Assembly: GCA_001701135.1 (NCBI GenBank)
Contig: DAAN01000016.1
Location: 1 to 46,393, forward strand
From: Bacteroidales bacterium H3
GTDB lineage: Bacteria > Bacteroidota > Bacteroidia > Bacteroidales > Muribaculaceae
Direction: 5' to 3'
Length of the DNA stretch: 46,393 nt
In this document: positions 35,199 to 45,207 of the stretch, in pieces
Layout: each line of letters begins with the position of its first letter
How positions within the stretch are numbered: the first letter of the stretch is position 1
Translations under genes and position numbers: made by a program
Notes under the pieces: generated by a model
What the model was told of the DNA's origin: nothing
Seen by the model: only the letters and a program-made list of their open reading frames with translations
Database searches by the model: none

Positions 35199-35273
35199 CA
35201 CACCTACAACAAACAAATAATCCCGCGCCATTTCGGTGGCGCAAGTATCAACCCCCAAAACACTTTTTAATTT

Positions 35274-36770
35274 ATGGCAAAAGACCAGAACTTAGAAGAA
35301 GTGCTTATCGCCCGCAACAACGACACCGGGCAGGTAGGCGCGGTGACCGGACTCAACGAGGACGGCACACCAAAGATGACCGATGTCAAATCGGCGAAAC
35401 TCTCAGACCTCGTGAAATTTTCCAAAGGCCAGAACCCGCTGGAGGCTTTCCTCTCCAACTTCGTCCGCCAGTGCAAGAACCCGACGACCTTCGGATTCTT
35501 CCGAGTACCAGCCGACCGCTACGATACGGTAGGCACCGTAATCGGAGACCTCGCAAAAGACCCCGTGGCAAACGCCGAAATGTTGAAGAACAACAAGGTC
35601 GAGCTTCCGCAGGCTGCGCAGGACAACAAGCAGGAGGCGGCACAGACGGCTGAACAGCCCAAGCAGTCGCCGGCAGGCTCACCGCAGGAGGAACAGCAGG
35701 CACAATCCAACGCTCAGGCGTCCGCAAAGGATACCAGACACTCCGCCATCGACGAGAGCAAAATCGACTGGGCGAACCTCAAGGAGAAATGGGGCATCGA
35801 CCGCGACGAACTGGAAAAGTCCGGAGACCTCCGCGAAATGCTCTACAACCGCAAGTCAAGGGTTGTCACCGTCACCCCGACATTCGCCGGAGAGAAATTC
35901 CCCATCGACGCGCGACTGTCATTCCGAACCGATGCAGACGGCAATGTCAAGGTGGTGCCGCACTTCATCCACCGTGAGCCTAAACTCGACCAGAAATTCG
36001 AGGGCTACGAGTTCAGCAAGGAGGACAAGGCGGCTCTCCGCGAGACAGGCAATCTCGGCAAAGTCGTTGAACTGACCGGCAAGAACGGCGAGAAAGTGCC
36101 GTCATATGTCAGCATCGACCGCTATACCAACGAAATCGTCTCCGTGCCAGTCAAGGATGTTTTTGTACGCGACACCGTGGGCCAGACCAAACTGACGGTC
36201 GCCGAGATCATGCAGCTCAAGGAAGGTAAGGCACTTCCTCCGAAAGAGATAACCGACAAGAACGGCAAGACCTACAACGTGGTGCTTCAGGTGTCGGCAG
36301 ACCGCAAGGGCATCGAGTTCGTACCCGGCGCGATCAGAAAGCAGGAACAGGCGCAGTCGCAGACACAGACGCAAAGCGGCACCACGAATCAGCAGCAGTC
36401 GTCGTGGCTCACGAAGGACGGCAAGATAAAGCCCCTTACCAAATGGGCGAAAATCCCTCTTACCGAACAGCAGCAGAAAGACTACGCCGAGGGCCGCGTG
36501 GCGGAACTTACCAACCGCCTCGACGACAAGGGGCAGCCATGCACGGTGTATCTCTGGTTCAACCCTGAGAAACAGCGTCCGAACACATCGCTCAACGACC
36601 CCCGCGTGAAGGTAGCCGAGGAATCCAGAACACAGAAGGCTGTCAACACCGACGGCAAGACCAACGAGGCGACAAAGCACGTCGCGGAGCCGCTCCAGAA
36701 GTATCAGACGGCTCCCAAGAACGAGAGCCAGATGCGCCAGCAGCGCAAGCCCAAAGGCCCGAAGATGTAA
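35274..36770 (+). CDS. DUF3945 (and DUF4099-like) element protein
   Basis: A 498-residue soluble, hydrophilic protein typical of Bacteroidetes conjugative elements. The N-terminal 120 residues (LIARNNDTGQVGAVTGLNEDG, then FFRVPADRYDTVG) are the conserved opening. A Gln/Ala-rich linker at about 120-165 leads to the repeated DUF3945-type segments, including FRTDADGNVKVVPHFIHREP and GYEFSKEDKAALRETGNLG. The C-terminus is basic and Gln-rich (QMRQQRKPKGPKM). The function is unknown; it travels with the topoisomerase homologue and methylase/helicase that follow. Confidence 0.88.
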   Translation: MAKDQNLEEVLIARNNDTGQVGAVTGLNEDGTPKMTDVKSAKLSDLVKFSKGQNPLEAFLSNFVRQCKNPTTFGFFRVPADRYDTVGTVIGDLAKDPVANAEMLKNNKVELPQAAQDNKQEAAQTAEQPKQSPAGSPQEEQQAQSNAQASAKDTRHSAIDESKIDWANLKEKWGIDRDELEKSGDLREMLYNRKSRVVTVTPTFAGEKFPIDARLSFRTDADGNVKVVPHFIHREPKLDQKFEGYEFSKEDKAALRETGNLGKVVELTGKNGEKVPSYVSIDRYTNEIVSVPVKDVFVRDTVGQTKLTVAEIMQLKEGKALPPKEITDKNGKTYNVVLQVSADRKGIEFVPGAIRKQEQAQSQTQTQSGTTNQQQSSWLTKDGKIKPLTKWAKIPLTEQQQKDYAEGRVAELTNRLDDKGQPCTVYLWFNPEKQRPNTSLNDPRVKVAEESRTQKAVNTDGKTNEATKHVAEPLQKYQTAPKNESQMRQQRKPKGPKM

Positions 36771-36779
36771 TCTTCAAAA

Positions 36780-36835
36780 GCAGGGATAAGACCCTGCACC
36801 TCGAAACGGCATCCCGGAGAGTCCGGAATCTCCGG
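36780..36835 (+). repeat. Two consecutive hairpins between DUF3945 and topoisomerase genes
   Basis: GCAGGG/CCCTGC (36780-36797) and CCGGAGA/TCTCCGG (36814-36835) lie in the 120-nt gap. Neither is followed by a T-run, so they look like leader structure rather than terminators. Confidence 0.6.
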
Positions 36836-36890
36836 TGCTATTTCAAAAACCACTAATCCAGAAATATCCACCCAAATAAAAAAAGCAAAA

Positions 36891-38066
36891 ATGAAACAGA
36901 AAAATCTCATAACCGTCGTGACAGACCATCAGATCACAGCGGACACAATCGCCAGAGCCATCGGCGCGAATGAAAAACACGAGGGTTACTACCTCGGTAA
37001 CGGCTATGCCGTGACATGGACAAACGGACAGCTCGTGGAGGCGACCTTCTCACCGCAGGAGAGTTTCGTCCTTTCGACCACTATGGATAGCCGCCTCGCA
37101 TACGCACATAACTTCAAGTTCGCCATGCGCAACTACGATGAGCTTGTCGGCTACAAGAAATCAGACGAGGACATCCGACAGCTCGGCACAATCAAGGCCC
37201 TGTGGAAGATGAGCCTGACGGTCGTGAACGCCATGCGTCCCGACATTACCGGAGACCTTGACTTCCTGAGCATCTACTACTTCATCGGCTGTCCCGTGGA
37301 TACGCGCCGTGCATGGCTCCCCGTGCTGACAAAGAAAGCCATCGTCCATGCCGTGAACCACGGGCCTCAGAACCGCAAGGAATACGAAAAATGGCTGGAG
37401 GAATCCATCTACAACGTCATCGTACAGTGCGCCGAGGAAAACGCCGAACTGAAAGGCTCGCCCGCAGTGGAGGAAATATCCGTCGCCGACGCCGCCAAAG
37501 ACGCGGAATGTGCCGGCGTACCCGCCCCGGCTCCCGGAGAACAGCGCGAGGGAGACAACTATATCGGAGTGATTACCGACCGCTACCCCCTGTTCAACCT
37601 CCCGGCCCTGATGATTCAGGCTGCCTGTGAGCTGGACTACACCCACGAAAAGACGATACTGACCGCATACCGCCTGTATGCCAAGAAACTCATATCATAT
37701 CCCGCCGTGTTGCAGAACACCGTTCCCGGCGGAGTGTGGAAAGCGATGCTCCGCAATATGGAGATGCTGCGCTACAACAGCAGGTGGGGCCGCTCTGTGG
37801 GCGAAGGCAAGCCCTCCAAGTGCCACAACTTCCGCAACGGCGAGAACGTCTATAACGGATTCGGCATCGTCACCACCGGGCTGCATCCCACGGATCTCAG
37901 CCGCGACGAGGAAAAGCTCTACAACCTCATAGTCAAGCGCGTTATCGACGCCTTCGCCCCCGATAGCTACGGCAACGGGCGCAAGTCCAAAGGCGGCAAA
38001 ATGAATCGCCGCCACAAGAACAGGAAGAACAAAGGGTACAAGGCAAAAACGGTTAAAACCGCCTGA
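36891..38066 (+). CDS. Degenerate type IA topoisomerase (TopB/Exc-like) homologue
   Basis: A 391-residue protein that aligns with topoisomerase III at several points: IARAIGANEKHEGYYLGNGY with VTWTNGQLVE at the N-terminus (residues 20-50), IGCPVDTRRAWLPVLTKKAI after the Toprim position, and ILTAYRLYAKKLISYP at residues 256-271. Catalytic positions are changed. The Toprim glutamate region (normally AEKPS) reads TDHQI, the DxxREGE motif reads RPDITGD (116-122), and YPRTDS reads YPAVLQ, keeping only Y270. It is also well short of the usual 600-700 residues and ends in a basic tail. In CTnDOT-type elements the equivalent gene, exc, is needed for excision. I infer a DNA-binding or structural role without strand passage. 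Confidence 0.75.
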   Translation: MKQKNLITVVTDHQITADTIARAIGANEKHEGYYLGNGYAVTWTNGQLVEATFSPQESFVLSTTMDSRLAYAHNFKFAMRNYDELVGYKKSDEDIRQLGTIKALWKMSLTVVNAMRPDITGDLDFLSIYYFIGCPVDTRRAWLPVLTKKAIVHAVNHGPQNRKEYEKWLEESIYNVIVQCAEENAELKGSPAVEEISVADAAKDAECAGVPAPAPGEQREGDNYIGVITDRYPLFNLPALMIQAACELDYTHEKTILTAYRLYAKKLISYPAVLQNTVPGGVWKAMLRNMEMLRYNSRWGRSVGEGKPSKCHNFRNGENVYNGFGIVTTGLHPTDLSRDEEKLYNLIVKRVIDAFAPDSYGNGRKSKGGKMNRRHKNRKNKGYKAKTVKTA

Positions 38067-38100
38067 ACCCGCTTGAAACCGGCACCGAAAACCCATTACA

Positions 38101-38207
38101 ATCCCTCCCGTGTCAGGATAATTTATTATCTTTGCGCTTGATTCGACGTCATTATGTTTTTTGTTTCATTTTTGACGCGGATTTAGTGGTTGGACATCGG
38201 GAGGGAT
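38101..38207 (+). promoter_or_regulatory. Possible antiterminator arms ahead of DUF1896
   Basis: ATCCCTCCCGTGTC (38101-38114) can pair with GACATCGGGAGGGAT (38193-38207), 14 bp with one bulge. The right arm overlaps the stem of the downstream terminator, so the two folds exclude each other. A TATCTTTG box lies between the arms (38127-38134) without a clear -33 element. Confidence 0.5.
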
Positions 38208-38223
38208 ACCCGGTGTCCTTTTT
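38192..38223 (+). terminator. Intrinsic terminator upstream of DUF1896 gene
   Basis: GGACATCGGG and CCCGGTGTCC form a 10-bp stem with one U-G pair and a seven-base loop, followed by five T. It lies 59 nt before the DUF1896 start and so may act as an attenuator. Confidence 0.75.
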
Positions 38224-38281
38224 CATTGTGCCGTTGCACCATGAAACAAAAGGGCATCGGCAAACCAATCCGAATTCCCCG

Positions 38282-38728
38282 ATGAAACATAACATAGAAC
38301 TGCCGGAGGCGGACTTTTTCCAAGTCTATCTCCGAGGTCATCTTATTGACCACCATTTTCCCCAGAGAAACAATAAAAATTTCATAGAAACACGCTCGGA
38401 TGACGCTTACGACACATTCGTAACGGCGCGTCTGGAGGGCAAGCCCGTTCCGATTGCCCGTGAACTGGCGATGCGCACACTCCTTGCCGGACTGTATGTG
38501 TCGCGCTACGACATAATATATAATGTGGTGGAGGAAAACCTCTGGCTGCGTCTGCCGCCGGAGTATATGCCGGATTTCGCCGTGCATCTTCTCGGACAGA
38601 AACCTGTCAGCGAGATACTCGACCGCTACGGGGTCAACGGCGACTTCCTTGACAGGGAGACACACCAGCCGATGCTGACAGAACTGCTCGGAACAATAAC
38701 CGAAATACTGGACGGCTATGGCTTATAA
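38282..38728 (+). CDS. DUF1896 family element protein
   Basis: A 148-residue protein of the DUF1896 family, which is almost confined to Bacteroidetes mobile elements. Family features are the [21 protein letters not shown] and [20 protein letters not shown] segments. The start at 38282 ([21 protein letters not shown]) is chosen because the longer reading frame would begin before the terminator. The gene overlaps the methylase/helicase by 11 nt, indicating coupling. Function is unknown. Confidence 0.87.
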   Translation: MKHNIELPEADFFQVYLRGHLIDHHFPQRNNKNFIETRSDDAYDTFVTARLEGKPVPIARELAMRTLLAGLYVSRYDIIYNVVEENLWLRLPPEYMPDFAVHLLGQKPVSEILDRYGVNGDFLDRETHQPMLTELLGTITEILDGYGL

Positions 38729-41700
38729 CCGCCTCCGTACCATGCGCGACAACATTGAGGCGATAAGGCTCGTCCTGCGTCTCGGCGTGGCTGGACGCAC
38801 TGCGCAAAATGCCGAAGAACGCGAGATATTGCGAAAGTATGCCGGTTTCGGAGGACTGAAATGTGTCCTCAATGATGCCAATGACTTAGAAGACGCTGCC
38901 AAGTGGAGCAAAACGGATATTGAACTGTTCGCCCCGACTGTTGAACTGCGCCGATTGATTCACGACTATTCAAAGGACGACAAGGAGTTTGCAGGGTACA
39001 TGGATTCGCTGAAAGCCTCCGTTCTGACTGCTTTCTATACTCCGGCACCCGTCATTGACGCCATATCCGGCTCTCTTAAACAGTCGGGGATAGAGGTGCG
39101 GAGTTTCCTTGAACCGTCTGCCGGACAAGGAGCGTTTATAGATTCCTTCCTGCGTAATGATATGTATCCCGGTACGGAGGTGCTGGCTTACGAGAAGGAT
39201 TTGCTTACGGGCAAAATCCTGTCTGCCCTGCATCCCTCAATCCTGACCCGAATAGAAGGCTTTGAGAAAATTGAGCGCGATTTCGACGGCTATTTCGATG
39301 TGGCCGCCTCAAATATTCCTTTCGGGGACTTTGCGGTTGCCGACCCCACGTATGCCGTGAGCAAGGTGATTGCCTATCGTCAATCGACAAAGGCTATACA
39401 CAACTACTTCTTTCTCAAAGCACTCGACCAAGTGCGTGAGGGAGGATTGGTTGCCTTCATCGCCTCTCAGGGTGTGATGAACGGAGTCTCTCCTTTCATA
39501 AGAATGGAGATGGTAAAGCGTGCCGACCTTGTGGCGGCTCTGCGTCTGCCTAACAACACTTTCAGCGACAACGCCGGAACGGATGCTGGCAGTGATTTGA
39601 TTATTCTGCAAAAGCATACAGGCAAGAAAACGCTGTCGGCTGACGAGGAATTTTTCATCCAGTCGATTGTTGACCGTGGTACTAAGGTGCCGGGCAACAA
39701 ATACTTGATGGCGTTTCCGCAGAATGTTATCTGCACCGATGCGAGAGTTGGTACCGACCCATACGGCAAACCGGCTATCATCTATAAGCATGAAGGCGGC
39801 GTTGATGGCATTGCCCATGATTTGCGGACTGCGCTCGAAGATTCGTTGCGTCTGCGCCTTAATCTGGAATTGTATAATTCCAACGGTATCAAACCGCCAA
39901 CGTCTGACCCTGTTAAGCCGACACCTACGCCAACGCCGGAGGTAAAGACAGAGACGCCGAAAGAAAAGCCTATTGCACAGAAGATTGAGCAGAGGAACGA
40001 GCCGCTGTTGAAACAGTATCAGGAGATGAAAAAGAAACATCCCGATGCGATTCTGCTGTTCCGTGTCGGAGATTTCTATGAGATTTTCGGCAAGGATGCG
40101 GTACAGGCTTCAGAGGTACTCGGCATAACGCTGACCCGTAGGCAGAGCGGCGTTGACAGTCGCATCGAGCTGGCGGGTTTCCCGCATCATGCTCTTGACA
40201 CCTATCTGCCCAAACTCGTGCGGGCCGGGCATCGTGTGGCTATATGTGAGCAGTTGGAAGACCCGAAACTCAAAAAGACTCCCAAGCAGAAGGTTGTCGA
40301 GACGGTTACGCCCAACCAGCGTCCGAAAGCGGAGCCTAAACCCGTAGAACCACCGAAAGCGAAAGCTGCGCCTGTCGAGCCTCCAAAGGTTGAGCCTAAG
40401 CCCGAACCCAGCAAGGAGATTGAGACCGACGGCAGACCGGATTATTCCGATAATCCCGACCCTCGGTTGTTTGCCTACAATCTTTTCGGCGAACTGGAGC
40501 CTATCCAGCAGAAGAACAACCGCCGTCAGCAAATGGCGAAGCCGGAAGAAAAGCCGAAACCGGCCAATCCTTCGACCGAGGTAAAGCCTGTTAAGGCGAC
40601 TGGATTCCGTAAGCTCACCGACAAGGAGTTGAAATTTTACGGTTCCCTTAACTGGGATGATAACCCGCCCATCAACGGCTTTTATGAAGCCATGATGTCG
40701 ATTGCCCATGCCCAGATTGCAGAACGTGAGAGGTTGGCAGCGGAAAAGGCTTCGCAGAAAGCGGCAGAAGGAGCCGGTATCGCTCCCGGAGAAACGTACA
40801 TCGAAAAGACCGAAGGCGATTTCATCCCCGGTGGCAGTCCCCGTCAGCCGAAAGTCACGGCAATACCTATCGAGCCGAAAACTCCTGAGCGCGATATGTC
40901 GCCCCGTCCTTTCTCGGAGGATATTCAGTTTTTCCATCATAATGGCTCTATGGTCGTGGACGGCGGTCAGCTCGGTTTCTTGTCCGATGTGCGCAAGAAC
41001 GGAGCCACATTCACACCTTTGGCTGTCAAGCCGGAACAGGAGAAACGAGCCATGCTGTATGTTACCCTTTCGGAAACATACCAGAAACTCTACAACTATG
41101 AGGCCGAGACGCATGAGGCAAGTGCTGAATTGCGCGAACACCTCAATCAGTATTACGATGAGTTTGTAGCCAAGTATGGCAACCTCAACAAGAAGCAGAA
41201 CGCGAAATTCATTCTGATGGACGCCAATGGACGTGATGCTCTGGCTCTGGAGCGCGGCGAGAACGACCGTTTTGTCAAGGCCGATATTTTCGACCATCCC
41301 GTTTCATTCTCCATTGACGAGGTTACTTCGGTAGATACTCCTATGGAGGCACTGACAGCATCGCTCAACAAATACGGCGAAGTCAATCTCGAATATATGT
41401 CGTCACTTGTGGATATGGACGAGGACACCCTCACCCAAAACCTCGAAGGACACATATATTATAATCCCCTTGTGGAGAACTACGAGATTAAAGACCGATT
41501 CATCGCCGGAAATGTCGTTGCCAAAGCCGAGGCTGTCAGGGCGTGGATTGAGCGTGAGGAAGAACGGATAAAGGACTTTCCCGGTTATGACGGCATAGAG
41601 CCGTATATCGCTATGTCGCAGGATTCCCTCAAAGCGTTGGAGGAAGCCCGGCCCCGCCGCATCGAGTTCGACGAGCTGGATTTCAATTTCGGAGAACGTT

Positions 41701-44700
41701 GGATTCCGACCGGCATTTACTCGGCTTATATGAGCCATCTCTATGAGACCGAGATAAGGATTGCCTATTCGTCCTCGCTTGACGAGTATTCGGCAGACGC
41801 TCCCCGGAAGAACATGAAAATCTGGGAGGAATTCTGTGTAAGAGGTTATTACCGTGTCTATGATGGCATGAGCCTTCTTAAACACGCGCTGCATAATACC
41901 GTGCCGGACATAAAGAAGTCAATCGGCAAGGACGATGACGGCCACGACATAAAGGTGCCGGACAACGAGGCGATACAGCTTGCCAATACCAAGATTGACG
42001 AGATACGAAATGGATTCAGTGAATGGCTGGAAGCCCAGTCACCGGAGTTCAAGGAAAAACTCGTTGACCTCTATAACGACAAGTTCAACTGCTTTGTGCG
42101 TCCGCAGTATGATGGTTCGCATCAGACATTCCCGGATCTGAACATGAAAATCCTCGGAGACCGCTACGGTATCAGCTCCATTTATCAGTCGCAGAAGGAC
42201 TGTATATGGATGCTGAAACAGAACGGCGGCGGTATTTGCGATTTCGAGGTGGGGTGCGGTAAAACGCTGATAATGTGTATTGCAGCGCATGAGATGAAGC
42301 GTCTCGGACTCGCCCACAAGCCGATGATTATCGGTCTGAAAGCCAATGTCGCCGAGATAGCCATGACCTATCAGTCAGCCTATCCCAATGCCAGAATCCT
42401 GTTCGCCGACGAAAAGAGTTTCAAGGCCGACAAGCGTGTGGATTTCTTCAACAATATCAAGAACAACGACTATGATTGTGTTATCATGTCGCACGACCAG
42501 TTCGGAAAGATACCCCAATCGCCGGAAATGCAGCAGCAGATTCTTCAGGCTGAACTTGATACCGTTGAGGAAAATCTCGAAGTGGTGAAGCAACAGGGAC
42601 ATGATGTGTCGCGTGGTATGCTCAAAGGTCTTATCAAGCGTAAGGAGAACCTTACTGCCAAGATTGCCACCATACAGTATCAGATGGAGCAGAACAAGGA
42701 CAGTGTCGTGGATTTCAAGCAGATGGGCATCGACCATATATTTGTGGACGAGAGTCACCAGTTCAAGAACCTTATGTTCAACACCCGGCATGACCGAGTG
42801 GCGGGACTGGGCAACAGCGAGGGAAGCCAGAGGGCACTCAATCTGTTGTATGCCATACGCACCATTCAGGAGCGGACAGGCAAGGATTTGGGAGCTACTT
42901 TTCTCAGTGGCACAACCATATCCAACAGTCTGACGGAGCTGTATCTGCTGTTCAAGTATCTTCGTCCGAATGAGCTTGAAAGGCAGGATATCCGGTGCTT
43001 CGATGCTTGGGCGGCAATCTTCGCCAAAAAGACGACGGATTACGAGTTCAACGTGACCAATCACATTGTGGCCAAGGAGCGTTTCCGCTACTTCATCAAG
43101 GTACCGGAATTAGCGGCGTTTTATAACGAAATCACGGATTATAGGACTGCGGAGGATGTCGGCGTTGACCGTCCTCACAAGAACGAGATTCTTCACAATA
43201 TCCCGCCGACACCTGCGCAGGAGGCTTTCATCGAGAAACTGATGAAGTTTGCCGAGAGTGGCGACGCAACAATACTCGGCAGGGCGCCACTGTCCGACAC
43301 CGAGGAAAAGGCAAAGATGCTCATTGCCACTGACTATGCCCGAAAGATGGCTCTCGATATGCGCATGATTGACCCCAATGCAGAGGATGACCCGAACAAC
43401 AAGGCGAGTCATTGCGCCCAGATGATAGCGGAGTATTACAGGAAATACGACGCTCATAAAGGCACACAGTTTGTTTTCAGCGATCTGGGAACATTCAAGC
43501 CCGGCGAATGGAATGTCTATTCAGAAATCAAGCGAAAACTGATTGAGGACTATGGTATTCCGGCGCATGAGATCCGGTTTATACAGGAGTGTAAGACGGA
43601 ACGAAGCCGAAAGGCTGTCATTCAGGCTATGAATGACGGCGATGTCCGTGTTCTCTTTGGCTCGACAAGTATGCTCGGAACAGGCGTGAACGCTCAACGC
43701 AGGGCTGTTGCGGTCCATGAGCTTGAATGCCCCTGGCGCCCAAGCGATCTGGAGCAGCGTGAGGGACGCGCTATCCGTGCCGGTAACGAGGTTGCCAAAC
43801 TTTATGCCGACAACAAGGTGGATGTAATCATCTATGCCGTGGAGAAGTCATTAGACTCTTACAAGTTCAATCTTCTGCATTGCAAGGCAACCTTCATCGA
43901 CCAGCTCAAATCCGGCGCACTCGGAGCGAGAACTATCGACGAGGGCGCAATGGACGAGAAGAACGGCATGAATTTCTCGGAATACATGGCTATCCTCAGC
44001 GGTAACACAGATCTTCTCGAAAAAGCTAAGCTCGATAAGCGCATTGCCGCATTGGAGAGTGAGCGCAAATCCTTTAATAAGGGAATCGGCGATTCACGTT
44101 TCCGACTCCAGACCATCAGCCACGACATTGCCAACAACGAAGCGGCGATTGAGAGGATGAAAGCCGACCATGCCCGGTATGAGGCGGTTGTTCAGCGTGA
44201 TAAGGACGGTAATCCCGTCAACAGCCTCACAATCGACACCTGCAATCTCTCCGACGAAAAAAACATGGGCATACATCTTCAGGGTATGGCACAACGTACC
44301 GATACCCATGGGCAATATCAGCGCATCGGCGAGGTCTATGGCTTCCCGATCAGCATTATATCGGAGCGGACGGTCGTTGACGGCAGAGAAGGCGTCCAGA
44401 ACCGCTTTGTTGTCGAAGGCAACTACAAGTACAAGTTCAACAACGGCTTCATCGCTATGTCGGACCCCCATGCCGCCTGCATGAACTTCGTCAACGCATT
44501 GGAGAAGATACCCGGCATAATTGCCCAGTATGAGGAACGTACTGTCAAACTCAAAGCCGATGTTCCGACACTCGAAGGCATCGTGTCAAAAACATGGGGC
44601 AAGGAGGATGAACTGAAGGCGTTGAAATCCGAACTTGCCGCCCTCGACCGCAAGATTACCGCTGAACTTGCGCCGAAGCACGATGAAAAGGATGGCGAAG

Positions 44701-44867
44701 AAGTAAAGCGGGATGAGCAGCAACAGCAATCACAGCGAGTCGAGAATCCGGCTCAATCCTCCAGCTCAAAGGAGTCAATGGTGGCGGAACCTAATGCTCG
44801 TTATTCTCAATCGTCTATAAAATCTATCACATCCCGACCATCTTCGCCTAATTTCAAAAGGCTTTGA
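38718..44867 (+). CDS. Giant DNA methylase/helicase with MutS domain I
   Basis: A 2049-residue multidomain protein of the DarB-like group found in phages and ICEs. The N-terminus is an adenine methylase fold with SAM motif [14 protein letters not shown] (about 131-145) and catalytic motif SNIPFG (about 198-203; NPPF is canonical). Residues about 430-515 match MutS domain I, including GDFYEIF with F453 and E455 of the mismatch-sensing F-x-E pair, and [10 protein letters not shown]. Pro/Lys-rich linkers flank it. A superfamily 2 helicase follows, with Walker A VGCGKT (about 1176), DESH (about 1342), and [11 protein letters not shown] (about 1679), and then a coiled-coil C-terminus. DarB-like proteins protect incoming DNA from restriction; that role here is inference. 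Confidence 0.88.
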   Translation: MAYNRLRTMRDNIEAIRLVLRLGVAGRTAQNAEEREILRKYAGFGGLKCVLNDANDLEDAAKWSKTDIELFAPTVELRRLIHDYSKDDKEFAGYMDSLKASVLTAFYTPAPVIDAISGSLKQSGIEVRSFLEPSAGQGAFIDSFLRNDMYPGTEVLAYEKDLLTGKILSALHPSILTRIEGFEKIERDFDGYFDVAASNIPFGDFAVADPTYAVSKVIAYRQSTKAIHNYFFLKALDQVREGGLVAFIASQGVMNGVSPFIRMEMVKRADLVAALRLPNNTFSDNAGTDAGSDLIILQKHTGKKTLSADEEFFIQSIVDRGTKVPGNKYLMAFPQNVICTDARVGTDPYGKPAIIYKHEGGVDGIAHDLRTALEDSLRLRLNLELYNSNGIKPPTSDPVKPTPTPTPEVKTETPKEKPIAQKIEQRNEPLLKQYQEMKKKHPDAILLFRVGDFYEIFGKDAVQASEVLGITLTRRQSGVDSRIELAGFPHHALDTYLPKLVRAGHRVAICEQLEDPKLKKTPKQKVVETVTPNQRPKAEPKPVEPPKAKAAPVEPPKVEPKPEPSKEIETDGRPDYSDNPDPRLFAYNLFGELEPIQQKNNRRQQMAKPEEKPKPANPSTEVKPVKATGFRKLTDKELKFYGSLNWDDNPPINGFYEAMMSIAHAQIAERERLAAEKASQKAAEGAGIAPGETYIEKTEGDFIPGGSPRQPKVTAIPIEPKTPERDMSPRPFSEDIQFFHHNGSMVVDGGQLGFLSDVRKNGATFTPLAVKPEQEKRAMLYVTLSETYQKLYNYEAETHEASAELREHLNQYYDEFVAKYGNLNKKQNAKFILMDANGRDALALERGENDRFVKADIFDHPVSFSIDEVTSVDTPMEALTASLNKYGEVNLEYMSSLVDMDEDTLTQNLEGHIYYNPLVENYEIKDRFIAGNVVAKAEAVRAWIEREEERIKDFPGYDGIEPYIAMSQDSLKALEEARPRRIEFDELDFNFGERWIPTGIYSAYMSHLYETEIRIAYSSSLDEYSADAPRKNMKIWEEFCVRGYYRVYDGMSLLKHALHNTVPDIKKSIGKDDDGHDIKVPDNEAIQLANTKIDEIRNGFSEWLEAQSPEFKEKLVDLYNDKFNCFVRPQYDGSHQTFPDLNMKILGDRYGISSIYQSQKDCIWMLKQNGGGICDFEVGCGKTLIMCIAAHEMKRLGLAHKPMIIGLKANVAEIAMTYQSAYPNARILFADEKSFKADKRVDFFNNIKNNDYDCVIMSHDQFGKIPQSPEMQQQILQAELDTVEENLEVVKQQGHDVSRGMLKGLIKRKENLTAKIATIQYQMEQNKDSVVDFKQMGIDHIFVDESHQFKNLMFNTRHDRVAGLGNSEGSQRALNLLYAIRTIQERTGKDLGATFLSGTTISNSLTELYLLFKYLRPNELERQDIRCFDAWAAIFAKKTTDYEFNVTNHIVAKERFRYFIKVPELAAFYNEITDYRTAEDVGVDRPHKNEILHNIPPTPAQEAFIEKLMKFAESGDATILGRAPLSDTEEKAKMLIATDYARKMALDMRMIDPNAEDDPNNKASHCAQMIAEYYRKYDAHKGTQFVFSDLGTFKPGEWNVYSEIKRKLIEDYGIPAHEIRFIQECKTERSRKAVIQAMNDGDVRVLFGSTSMLGTGVNAQRRAVAVHELECPWRPSDLEQREGRAIRAGNEVAKLYADNKVDVIIYAVEKSLDSYKFNLLHCKATFIDQLKSGALGARTIDEGAMDEKNGMNFSEYMAILSGNTDLLEKAKLDKRIAALESERKSFNKGIGDSRFRLQTISHDIANNEAAIERMKADHARYEAVVQRDKDGNPVNSLTIDTCNLSDEKNMGIHLQGMAQRTDTHGQYQRIGEVYGFPISIISERTVVDGREGVQNRFVVEGNYKYKFNNGFIAMSDPHAACMNFVNALEKIPGIIAQYEERTVKLKADVPTLEGIVSKTWGKEDELKALKSELAALDRKITAELAPKHDEKDGEEVKRDEQQQQSQRVENPAQSSSSKESMVAEPNARYSQSSIKSITSRPSSPNFKRL

Positions 44868-44874
44868 GAAGAAA

Positions 44875-44916
44875 AAAACGGACGTTGATGAAAATACAAC
44901 GTCCGTTTTATTTTTA
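44875..44916. terminator. Terminator after the methylase/helicase
   Basis: A 13-bp perfect stem (AAAACGGACGTTG and complement) has a nine-base loop and is followed by ATTTTT. Confidence 0.85.
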
Positions 44917-44932
44917 ATCCAAAAATTAATTG

Positions 44933-45201
44933 TAACTTTGTAAGCGAATAGCAATGGCGGTTGGTGACGACCACCGCTTCAACATATTGCATTCGTATTG
45001 ACTCGTAAAGGGAAACTGCTAATTTTCATTGATAGACGAGGACATACGGAGCAATCGTGTCGTATTTTTACGCAAATACGGCACGGTCTGCATACGTCCG
45101 TCTATCAGCCTTTAGCAGTGGCTCCTTTACAGGTGTATGCAGATTCGTGCCTTTTTATAATATCGGCAGGAGTTTGCATTACAAAAATGTAAACTCCTGC
45201 C
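44933..45201 (+). promoter_or_regulatory. Structured leader of the TetR gene
   Basis: A TAACTTTG box (44933-44940) lies ahead of about 260 nt that holds no gene but many complementary arms. They include a hairpin at 44957-44977 and a nested long stem (45005-45011/45124-45130, 45016-45022/45112-45118, 45030-45038/45099-45107, 45056-45067/45074-45085). An alternative stem (45082-45095/45135-45149) is followed by CCTTTTT, which looks like a terminator. A 16-bp hairpin (45165-45180/45186-45201) ends 6 nt before the TetR start. The layout suggests attenuation or a regulatory RNA; a recombination or transfer site is the alternative. Confidence 0.55.
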
Positions 45202-45207
45202 TGTTAT

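Noticed and set aside
39960..40300. MutS-like segment considered as a fragment of a chromosomal mutS
   Set aside because: It is in frame within an intact larger protein and is flanked by linkers, so it is a domain, not debris.
40110..41297. A 395-residue minus-strand frame inside the methylase/helicase gene
   Set aside because: It is antisense to an intact 2049-residue gene with clear domains, has an unnatural composition (many Arg, Leu, Phe), and shows no motifs.
45005..45130. Long imperfect palindrome considered as an integron attC site
   Set aside because: The ends (GTAAAGG/CCTTTAC) do not match the RYYYAAC/GTTRRRY boxes of attC, and no integron integrase is present.
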